From Bacillota bacterium (GTDB taxonomy: Bacteria > Bacillota > UBA4882 > UBA8346), in NCBI GenBank assembly GCA_029776205.1, contig JAKOTQ010000008.1, forward strand, positions 1 through 46,758: DNA of 46,758 nt, read 5' to 3'. A program made the position numbers and the translations under genes. Below the pieces are notes generated by a model. The model searched no databases and was not told the DNA's origin. It worked only from the letters and a program-made list of their open reading frames with translations. How positions within the stretch are numbered: position 1 is the stretch's first letter; each line of letters begins with the position of its first letter. Shown here in pieces: positions 40,517 through 46,758 of the stretch.

Positions 40517-41200
40517 TTAATTCGTTTGAATAATAATATCCACCCGTCGGTTTTTCTCCCGGTTTTGTTCCGAAGTATTGGGCACCAGCGGGCGATATGG
40601 GCCGTAAGCTGCTACGGAAAGCTGTTCCGGCGGTATTTTAATGTGATCGATCAAATACTTAGTGACATTCACCGCCCGAATGGAAGACAACTCCCAGTTG
40701 GAGGGAAACCGATAATTGCTGATGGGCAAATCACACGAGTGCCCCTCGATTCGAATCGGGAAAGTATTTTCCTTCAATATTGCCCCGACCTCATCAAGGA
40801 TGGGGATGGCTTCTTCCAAAATATCGGCTGAAGCAATCTTAAAAAACAGCCGTTCTTTAAAACTAATGACGATACCTTCCTTGGTCTGCGAAAGCTCGAC
40901 TTTTCCTTCCAATCCTTTGTTATTCAAAATACTCTGAAGCCGCTGGAACATAAGCTGTGCCGGACTGGGAGTGGTTAACTCTCCAATATCATCCACGGTT
41001 ATCCCATGTTGCAAAACGCCGACATTGCCTCCAAGGGCTCCCCTAAGTGAATTGGAGATTTGAATATATTTCTTGGCATCAATCGACGAAAACGCATATA
41101 ACAGCACGAAGAAGGTTAAAACCAGTGTGACCATGTCCCCGTATGTAACCATCCATAACGGAGCTCCCGGTTGAGGTTTCTCTTTTCCATTTCGCTTCAG
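40517..41200 (-). CDS. motB: Flagellar motor stator protein MotB
   Basis: Stator subunit that anchors to peptidoglycan and conducts ions. It has about 227 residues if it starts at CTG 41200. A basic cytoplasmic tail (KRNGKEKPQPGAPLW) leads to the helix MVTYGDMVTLVLTFFVLLYA with ion-carrying Asp22, then a plug region and a C-terminal OmpA-like domain (IRIEGHSCDLPISNY, EKNRRVDIII). The in-frame ATG at 41152 would cut away the tail and begin at the membrane. Between an in-frame stop and that ATG the only start-like codon is CTG, overlapping the motA stop as CTGA with a G-rich ribosome site nine bases upstream. Confidence 0.85.
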   Translation of the reverse strand: MKRNGKEKPQPGAPLWMVTYGDMVTLVLTFFVLLYAFSSIDAKKYIQISNSLRGALGGNVGVLQHGITVDDIGELTTPSPAQLMFQRLQSILNNKGLEGKVELSQTKEGIVISFKERLFFKIASADILEEAIPILDEVGAILKENTFPIRIEGHSCDLPISNYRFPSNWELSSIRAVNVTKYLIDHIKIPPEQLSVAAYGPYRPLVPNTSEQNREKNRRVDIIIQTN

Positions 41201-42003
41201 CTTTCTTCACCCCCCTGTTCCCTGACAGCCGCATTCTGTTTGTCGTTCATGGATTTCCGTTGCGTTGCAGACAAGAAGGCGTTGAGTTTTTCTTCAACGA
41301 TGCGTGGATTTTCGCCCGCTTGAATCGACAGGATCCCTTCGATCATAATTTGCTTGATAAATATTTCATCTGAAGTTTTTTGAGCCATTTTTCCGGCGAT
41401 CGGAATACAAATCAAGTTGGCCCACACTGCGCCGTAAAAGGTAGTGATCAAGGCAACTGCCATTGAAGGCCCGATCTGGTTCATATCATCGAGGTTCGCC
41501 AACATTTGAACCAATCCGATAACCGTTCCAATCATACCGAAAGCCGGAGCCAATGCCGCCCAGGCATCAAAAAACGCTTTATTCGATTTATGCCGCTCTT
41601 CCGTAAAGGAGAGTTCGATTTCTAAAATACTCCGCACCAATTCCGGATCAGTGCCATCCACAATCATTTGAATTCCTTTTTTCAAGAATTCATCACCGGA
41701 TTTTTGAACTTCATCTTCAAGGGCCAACAACCCTTCACGACGGGCTTTTTTGGCATATTCAACGATCTCTGTCAGAACTGTCTCCGTATTCAGTTCGGAC
41801 TTTTTCAGAATATGAAACATAGCCTTAAAAGCCCTGGCAATTTCCTCAAAGGAAAAGTTGATAAACATGGCCATCATGGAACCGCCAAAAGTAATAAAAA
41901 TTGAAGGAAGATCAAAAAACCCTCTTAATGTACCGCCTAAAGCAATTCCGACGGTAATAACGATAAAGCCCCCAACTATACCAATAATCGTTGCTATTTC
42001 CAT
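41197..42003 (-). CDS. motA: Flagellar motor stator protein MotA
   Basis: Stator subunit of 268 residues with four membrane helices. Family features are GGSMMAMFINFSFEEI, the charged cytoplasmic loop, and AALAPAFGMIGTVIGLVQML before helix three. ATG at 42003 has GAGGTG upstream. motB begins at its stop codon. Confidence 0.97.
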   Translation of the reverse strand: MEIATIIGIVGGFIVITVGIALGGTLRGFFDLPSIFITFGGSMMAMFINFSFEEIARAFKAMFHILKKSELNTETVLTEIVEYAKKARREGLLALEDEVQKSGDEFLKKGIQMIVDGTDPELVRSILEIELSFTEERHKSNKAFFDAWAALAPAFGMIGTVIGLVQMLANLDDMNQIGPSMAVALITTFYGAVWANLICIPIAGKMAQKTSDEIFIKQIMIEGILSIQAGENPRIVEEKLNAFLSATQRKSMNDKQNAAVREQGGEES

Positions 42004-42012
42004 AATTTCACC

Positions 42013-42225
42013 TCAAGGCATTCCGTCTTGATCAGTAAAACTGCCTTTCCCTACGATTTTTCGATACTCAATGATTCGGTCAACCACATCGTCAATCAGA
42101 TCCTGAACCACCAAACGCTTACCGTTAATCAACGTGATAACGGTATCCGGAGTCGCCTCAATGGTTTCGATCAAATGCGGATTGACCATGATCTCCTCTC
42201 CGTTCAAACGTTTAACCGATATCAT
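42013..42225 (-). CDS. flbD: FlbD/YlzI family flagellar protein
   Basis: A 70-residue cytosolic protein of the FlbD family: VKRLNGEEIMVNPHLIETIE, then TLINGKRLVVQD and a C-terminal helix. Function is poorly defined; it sits between flgE and motA in many Bacillota. ATG at 42225 is preferred over TTG at 42228 because AGG lies five to six bases upstream. Confidence 0.9.
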   Translation of the reverse strand: MISVKRLNGEEIMVNPHLIETIEATPDTVITLINGKRLVVQDLIDDVVDRIIEYRKIVGKGSFTDQDGMP

Positions 42226-42273
42226 CAAAACCTACTGCCTTTCTTCCGTCAAAGCACCCTCTGACTTATTTTT

Positions 42274-42302
42274 GCTCGTCCCTGCCTAAGACAGGGACGA
42301 GC
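42274..42302. other. Intercistronic stem-loop between flgE and flbD
   Basis: GCTCGTCCCTG and CAGGGACGAGC form a perfect 11-bp stem with a 7-base loop, 12 bp after the flgE stop. On the minus strand AAAAATAAG follows, so there is no T-run. It is more likely an RNA-processing or 3'-protecting element than a terminator. Confidence 0.7.
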
Positions 42303-42314
42303 TATTCACTTATA

Positions 42315-43862
42315 TTACCGTTTCAGATTAACCAATTCCTGAAGCATTTCGTCGGAGGTTGTAATGATTCGGGAATTTGCTTGGTAACCCCGTTGCGTTG
42401 TGATCATATCGGTAAATTCTTGTGCCAAATCCACATTGGACATTTCAAGAGCACCCGTCGTGATCTGGCCCCGTCCGGCTTGACCCGCTACCCCGATTTG
42501 AGCAGTACCGGAGTTATTGGACTCCGAAAAGAGGCTATCTCCCGAACGGGTCAACCCTGCTGGGTTGGTAAAGCTGGCAACCGCTATTTGGGCTAATGTT
42601 TTCGTTAATCCGTTGGAGAAGACGCCGATAATTTGTCCCGTTGAATCAATATTGTAACTTTGCAGTTCGCCCATGGGATAACCGTTTTGGGAAGGAGACG
42701 TAATCTCCGACGTCGACGATGCAAACTGAGTAACATTGGAGAAATCCGGATTAATCACAACCGTTTCGGCTCCAGTGGGCGTAAACGTGATGGGGGTCCC
42801 TGCCGCAGATACCAGACGGCCAGTCGTATCAAAGTTCAATGTACCGTTACCGATTACATTCCCTTGGGGATCGGTTGTTTCCCAAACCCAACTATTGACC
42901 GAAACTTTTGTTACAATTGTCGTAAGATTATGGGCATTACCCAACGAATCATAAATACGGGTGGATGTCACCAATGGATCGGGAGCTTTAAATGTACCCT
43001 GCAAACTCGTAAGAGGAGTAGTATTCGTTACAAATGCACCTCCGTTGAGGTCTCCGACATTCGGCGGATTAATCGTCACTGAAGTGGTTGAACCTGCAGC
43101 CGTCACGATAAAAGGACCTCCGGTTACCGACTTCACGGTGCCGTCCAAATCCAAGGTGATCCGGCCAGTCGCCGTATCACCGGTGATCGTACCGTTGTCA
43201 ACACTGACCACATATTCAAATTCGTTATAATTTGACGTTGCGGTCAAAGTAAATGAAAGCCGGAAGGATTTTCCGTCACCATCCGTAATCGTTTGATCCG
43301 GATAACTGAGAGTTCCAAAGGTTTTGGAATCCAGATTCCCACCGAATTCAATCAACGTCGTCGCGATAGGATCAATGGTTTGGCCAAGAGGCAACTGAAG
43401 ATTGGTAACCGGTCCATTGGCAATAATATTGCCATCCCGATCCGCCATCCATCCCTGAACCACCAAACCATTGGCAGGATTAACCAGCCGTCCGTCTGCT
43501 TCCAGGTTAAAATTTCCTGCCCGGGTATAATATTGGCGGGCACCGTCGCTCAATACAAAGAACCCGTCTCCTTGAATTGCAAGATCGCTGATATTACCGG
43601 TATTTTGCAAATTCCCCTGAGTCTGCAACACGTCAATGGTTGCGATACTCATTCCCAAACCAACCTGCAAGGGGTTAGTACCACCCTTGGAACCCTGAGG
43701 AGCCGAAGCACCGCGCAACATTTGATTTAATGTATCCTGAAAAGTTACACGACTGCTTTTAAAACCAATCGTATTCACATTAGCAATATTATTACCGATG
43801 ACATCCATCCGGGTCTGGTGATTGCGCAGACCGGATACACCGGCAAACATGGAACGCATCAT
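42315..43862 (-). CDS. flgE: Flagellar hook protein FlgE
   Basis: Structural subunit of the hook, 515 residues. The N-terminal rod/hook motif MFAGVSGLRNHQTRMDVIGN and C-terminal MITTQRGYQANSRIITTSDE are conserved; the middle (about 160-400) is a variable Thr/Asn/Gly-rich domain. The protein is exported without a cleaved signal. ATG at 43862 is 11 bases after AGGAGG; it is bracketed by stem-loops on both sides. Confidence 0.96.
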   Translation of the reverse strand: MMRSMFAGVSGLRNHQTRMDVIGNNIANVNTIGFKSSRVTFQDTLNQMLRGASAPQGSKGGTNPLQVGLGMSIATIDVLQTQGNLQNTGNISDLAIQGDGFFVLSDGARQYYTRAGNFNLEADGRLVNPANGLVVQGWMADRDGNIIANGPVTNLQLPLGQTIDPIATTLIEFGGNLDSKTFGTLSYPDQTITDGDGKSFRLSFTLTATSNYNEFEYVVSVDNGTITGDTATGRITLDLDGTVKSVTGGPFIVTAAGSTTSVTINPPNVGDLNGGAFVTNTTPLTSLQGTFKAPDPLVTSTRIYDSLGNAHNLTTIVTKVSVNSWVWETTDPQGNVIGNGTLNFDTTGRLVSAAGTPITFTPTGAETVVINPDFSNVTQFASSTSEITSPSQNGYPMGELQSYNIDSTGQIIGVFSNGLTKTLAQIAVASFTNPAGLTRSGDSLFSESNNSGTAQIGVAGQAGRGQITTGALEMSNVDLAQEFTDMITTQRGYQANSRIITTSDEMLQELVNLKR

Positions 43863-43890
43863 TGTTAAATCGACCTCCTCTTTCTAACCA

Positions 43891-43959
43891 CATCTATCGT
43901 TCAGTGGTTTTGAAGCTTCCTTTGCACCTTTATGCAAGAGGTCCAGCTTCATCTATCGT
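43891..43959. repeat. 10-bp direct repeats flanking a stem-loop between TIGR02530 gene and flgE
   Basis: CATCTATCGT occurs at 43891-43900 and 43950-43959; the second copy contains the TAG stop of the TIGR02530 gene. Between them TGAAGCT (43911-43917) pairs with AGCTTCA (43945-43951), with inner CCT/AGG and TTGCA/TGCAA pairs. No T-run follows on the minus strand. Confidence 0.6.
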
Positions 43960-44339
43960 GCAATGACTGCACTGTCAATATTGGTAAATACATTCTCTTT
44001 TAAGCTTTGGCCATCCACCGCCGTAATCACGGTCCGGTTTTTAATGCTGACGATTAACGCCAACTGGTCCATTAAGATTAATGATTCCCGGGCTCCTTTG
44101 GCTTCAGCCCGATCCACCGCTTCGTTCAATCGCGCCATATCTTCCGGACTCATCTTTATCTGACGGCTCTCCAACCGTTTTAAAGCATGAGCGGAAAATT
44201 TGACTTCTTTCTGAGCTGCGATGGTTTGCTGAAATATACTTTGAAAATCCGGCCCGTTCGAATTTTGAACCGGTTTTTGGGTCGTAAGAGGTGCTGCCGG
44301 ACCGATCTGGGGAGGCCTGATAAAAATAGGATTGTTCAT
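43953..44339 (-). CDS. TIGR02530 family flagellar operon protein
   Basis: A 128-residue cytosolic protein of the TIGR02530 flagellar operon family. The core is VKFSAHALKRLESRQIKMSP, LNEAVDRAEAKGARESL and ALIVSIKNRTVITAVDG. It is regularly encoded between flgD and flgE; the function is unknown. GGGAGG five bases before the ATG. Confidence 0.9.
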   Translation of the reverse strand: MNNPIFIRPPQIGPAAPLTTQKPVQNSNGPDFQSIFQQTIAAQKEVKFSAHALKRLESRQIKMSPEDMARLNEAVDRAEAKGARESLILMDQLALIVSIKNRTVITAVDGQSLKENVFTNIDSAVIAR

Positions 44340-44349
44340 GATTTCCTCC

Positions 44350-44940
44350 CTAGCTCGCAGCTACATTCCAAATATCTTCTAAACCGTATTTTTCTCCGTC
44401 CGTGGTATAAAGGTTGATTTGTCCGTTTTCATATTTCACTTCTTTAATGGTCACTAATTTGACGGATTCGGTATAACCTCCCGAATTATATTGCCGGACG
44501 TAAACCTTCTCTCCAGTATAACTCACAGCCTCTTGCCACAACCCGTCGCCACTCAATACGGCTAAAATATCATCCGCCTTAATTTGAATCCCGCTATTCA
44601 AAGTCAAATACATTTCGCCTTTGATCTCCCGGGCCGAAGTGACGCGTCCGTAAACCAGCTGGGTGTAGCCATCCTCCGTGACCTCAGCCTTGACGTTTTT
44701 ATCGATCATCGTCGAAGCTTGTTGGAACTGAGTAATTTTCACCAGATTTTGCATTTGTTCCAACGAGGTAAACTGGGCCATTTGAGCAATAAACTCTGTA
44801 TCCTCGGTAGGATTTAAGGGATCCTGGTTTTGCATTTGCGTAACCAATAATCTTAAAAAATCATCTTTACCAAGGGTACTACCGGTTTTGCGCTGCGTCG
44901 ATGTATTGCTCTGTGTCGAAGTGGTACTCGATACTTGCAT
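44350..44940 (-). CDS. flgD: Flagellar hook capping protein FlgD
   Basis: Scaffold that caps the growing hook. It has 196 residues. The N-terminal [20 protein letters not shown] and [19 protein letters not shown] are diagnostic; a C-terminal beta-rich part follows. ATG at 44940 has AAAGGAGG nine bases upstream. Confidence 0.95.
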   Translation of the reverse strand: MQVSSTTSTQSNTSTQRKTGSTLGKDDFLRLLVTQMQNQDPLNPTEDTEFIAQMAQFTSLEQMQNLVKITQFQQASTMIDKNVKAEVTEDGYTQLVYGRVTSAREIKGEMYLTLNSGIQIKADDILAVLSGDGLWQEAVSYTGEKVYVRQYNSGGYTESVKLVTIKEVKYENGQINLYTTDGEKYGLEDIWNVAAS

Positions 44941-44958
44941 CCTCTTTCGCCTCCTTTC

Positions 44959-46434
44959 CTAAGCAATCAAATCAATCACCGATTCCGTTCCCTGCCGTAC
45001 TGGATCTTCGGAAAACTCCGCTTCATCGGAAATCATCGCCCATTTTCCGTTGGATTGAGACTGATTTTGTTGGTGATCGGAAAAAGCATTTTGATTTAGC
45101 GCCGGATCGCGTGATTCATTTCCGGTAGAAACCAGGAGTTGTTGAACATTTACCCCATTTTCCTGAAGTTGGCGCTTGAGATCGGCCAGATTGGTTTCTA
45201 AAATCGCCTTCACTTGTTCCGATTCAGCGATAAACCGGGCTGAAATCAAATTATTTTCCAACGAAATCCGTAATTGAATTTTCCCGAGATGATCCGGTTT
45301 CAAGTCCAGTTCCATCTCGCTATGCCCGTTACCAGCCATAATCCTGGCCTTCTCCACAATTTGCTCAAAAACATTTTCTCTGGAAACCGGAGATGTTTCA
45401 GTTTGATTCGGTATTTCTCCACCGGCAACCGGTTGTTGCTGGGTTTTATGAGCTAAAACTGTATCCAAACCGGCATTCATCGTCATTTCTGGCTCTTTGC
45501 CGCTTGTTTCGGCAAAAGCAATCTCCGTCTCAGCCTCTATAGCCAGTTTCAATTCAGATGCCGCCGCAATATCCGAAAAATGGATATCCTCCATGTTTTC
45601 CGGTCCCGAGGTTACCTCTGCCTCATGTTCCGGCTGTTGTTGCAGAAGGGGAGCCACACTCAGTTGATGTTTAAAGGTTGTATCGGGCTCTACCGTTATC
45701 GGTACCGATGAAACCCCTTGACCCAAAGGATTCCTGAAGTTCACCACCTGCAATGGGTGAACAGTAACGCCGAAAGCCGGCTTTTCAATCGATGCCATCG
45801 ATGCTTTGACAGCATTCAGTTCAATTTCAGGCATCTGTTCAGATTGGGCCGTTGAAAATGTTTCAGCCACTTGGATTTCACCCACACCGTTGTCAACTGC
45901 CGTTTTCCTTAAGTCTGTGGGGACAGGGTTTCCCACCAGGCCGTTAAGGTTATTGCCAAGCAAGGATATCCCCGCTCCGTCTGCCAGAATTATTCCTTGT
46001 CCAGTCCCAGAGAGTCCCTCGATACTCATAGTTTCCTCAACAGCATCCAGTGCCAACGTTTCCTTGCCCATCGATTCGGCAGGTAATCCCGGTAAATACA
46101 CGTGATACCATGATGCTAAGTTCTCCTGCATCTCATCAAGGCCGGATTTCGCTGTCGATTTTCCGTCTGCTTCAGACGAAAGAGCCTCTCCTTCCGAGGC
46201 AGGCGCAGCATCTGACCCTACTTGCTCCGACATTTCCGCCGTTTTTCCGGACGGACTCTTCATCGACTGGGATGATGAAGACGATTTCATCTGCCGAAAT
46301 TTCTCAGGTTTATCCATCATTTGATTCAACAGTTGGTTAAATTGACAACCGTCTGCCGTCTGCCCGGGCCCTTCCACTGAAACAGCGGGCTGTGCCGTTC
46401 CAGTACCGACAGGAATTAAAAGCAGTTCAGCCAT
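44959..46434 (-). CDS. fliK: Flagellar hook-length control protein FliK
   Basis: Molecular ruler that switches export specificity. It has 491 residues. A long acidic, low-complexity N-terminal and middle region is exported with the hook; the C-terminal Flg_hook domain has EMELDLKPDHLGKIQLRISL and LKRQLQENGVNVQQLLVST. ATG at 46434 follows AAGGAGGTGA. A terminator lies upstream, so fliK may begin a new transcript. Confidence 0.92.
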   Translation of the reverse strand: MAELLLIPVGTGTAQPAVSVEGPGQTADGCQFNQLLNQMMDKPEKFRQMKSSSSSQSMKSPSGKTAEMSEQVGSDAAPASEGEALSSEADGKSTAKSGLDEMQENLASWYHVYLPGLPAESMGKETLALDAVEETMSIEGLSGTGQGIILADGAGISLLGNNLNGLVGNPVPTDLRKTAVDNGVGEIQVAETFSTAQSEQMPEIELNAVKASMASIEKPAFGVTVHPLQVVNFRNPLGQGVSSVPITVEPDTTFKHQLSVAPLLQQQPEHEAEVTSGPENMEDIHFSDIAAASELKLAIEAETEIAFAETSGKEPEMTMNAGLDTVLAHKTQQQPVAGGEIPNQTETSPVSRENVFEQIVEKARIMAGNGHSEMELDLKPDHLGKIQLRISLENNLISARFIAESEQVKAILETNLADLKRQLQENGVNVQQLLVSTGNESRDPALNQNAFSDHQQNQSQSNGKWAMISDEAEFSEDPVRQGTESVIDLIA

Positions 46435-46458
46435 ACATTCACCTCCTTCCTTCTTCTT

Positions 46459-46486
46459 TTATCGGAAAGATCGACTGGTTAGATTA
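46459..46486 (-). promoter_or_regulatory. Possible sigma-D-type promoter before fliK
   Basis: Minus strand: TAAT (46486-46483), a 16-bp spacer and TCCGATAA (46466-46459), a two-mismatch version of GCCGATAT. It is placed between the terminator and fliK, about 25 bp before the ATG. Confidence 0.35.
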
Positions 46487-46551
46487 GAGATTTGTTTTGA
46501 TTTGATGAAAATATAAGAAAATTTCCGGGTAAAATCGCCCGAAAATTAAAA

Positions 46552-46582
46552 ACCAACAACAAAAAAGGCGGGAAATCCCGCC
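46552..46582 (-). terminator. Intrinsic terminator between the MotE-like gene and fliK
   Basis: GGCGGG and CCCGCC form a 6-bp GC stem (46567-46582) with a 4-base loop. On the minus strand TTTTTTGTTG follows, 24 bp past the upstream stop. Confidence 0.85.
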
Positions 46583-46605
46583 ACAATTACAATAGATGAT
46601 TACCA

Positions 46606-46758
46606 TTATGGATTAAGACGTTTTTCTGTTAACGCAACTACATAATCAGCAGATAAATTCTCCATAATCTTCGTTGCCTGCGAAGCCCGAAATTCCTTTA
46701 AAATTGCCAAAGAAGTTTCAACCGGTAATTTCTCAATTACTTCTGCTGCTTTCGCCGG
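46606..46758 (-). CDS. MotE/YlxF-like (MgtE N-domain) protein, C-terminal end
   Basis: Only the last 50 codons are in the window; the gene continues to the right. Residues such as AAEVIEKLPVETSLAILKEF and SQATKIMENLSADYVVALTE show the helical repeats of the MgtE intracellular N-domain found in MotE/YlxF, which usually precedes fliK in Bacillota flagellar operons. The stop is TAA at 46608-46606. Confidence 0.7.
   Translation of the reverse strand, partial: PAKAAEVIEKLPVETSLAILKEFRASQATKIMENLSADYVVALTEKRLNP

Noticed and set aside
42660-43082. Plus-strand ORFs opposite flgE
   Set aside because: They are antisense shadows of flgE with Cys/Arg-rich translations and no initiation signals.

Overview
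The window looks like a chromosomal segment of a motile, spore-forming, fermentative, low-to-mid-GC Bacillota (Clostridia-like or Limnochordia-like; genus not assignable by eye). The lineage rests on the ftsZ-spoIIGA-sigE-sigG-spoIIR cluster, a B. subtilis/clostridial-type fla/che operon (FliY with a CheC domain, CheC plus CheD, SigD, FapA-type protein), strong AGGAGG ribosome sites, and frequent TTG/GTG starts. There are no insertion sequences, phage genes, CRISPR arrays or rRNA genes. Two tRNA genes are present.

Left third (1-17014) is a mosaic of short transcription units. It starts with the 5' part of a phenylacetate-CoA ligase gene downstream of a sodium/solute symporter. A DUF3795-GNAT fusion, tRNA-Arg(CCG) and a pyruvate formate-lyase pair (pflB, pflA) follow; pflB has a sigma-A promoter and a ZTP (pfl-motif) riboswitch ending in an intrinsic terminator. 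Then come a DUF1624 membrane protein, a beta-propeller lipoprotein, tRNA-Gly(UCC), a DUF523 protein, an acidic protein with a C-terminal PH-like domain, a membrane-anchored metallophosphoesterase, typA, an MFS exporter and a nitrilase-family amidase. Four intergenic gaps here hold related, imperfect short repeats built on words such as ACAGTTGACAGT and ACTGTGAACTGT, two of them arranged as large inverted repeats.

Middle (17015-22427) carries, in minus-strand order, ftsQ/divIB, ftsZ, spoIIGA, sigE, sigG and spoIIR: the divisome ring, the pro-sigma-E protease with its substrate, the late forespore sigma factor and the signal that triggers SpoIIGA. A sigma-F/G-type promoter can be read in front of sigG. 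No ftsA lies between ftsQ and ftsZ.

Right half (22456-46758) is a long minus-strand flagellar/chemotaxis cluster. In transcription order it runs: motE-like (partial), terminator, fliK, flgD, TIGR02530 gene, flgE, flbD, motA, motB, fliL, fliM, fliY, cheY, fliO, fliP, fliQ, fliR, flhB, flhA, flhF, flhG, cheA, cheW, cheC, cheD, sigD, fapA-like, a small conserved gene, a SwrB-like gene. It encodes hook construction, stator, C-ring, type III export gate, chemotaxis core and the flagellar sigma factor. Many genes overlap or abut by a few bases. Points of structure inside it are two stem-loops bracketing flgE, a motB that appears to use a CTG start in a CTGA overlap with motA, and two exact GCCGATAT sigma-D minus-10 words in front of flhA.

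I did not see an evidently new multi-gene system. The best leads are the dispersed intergenic repeats, the flgE-bracketing hairpins, the motB start and the direct junction of the motility operon with the division/sporulation cluster.
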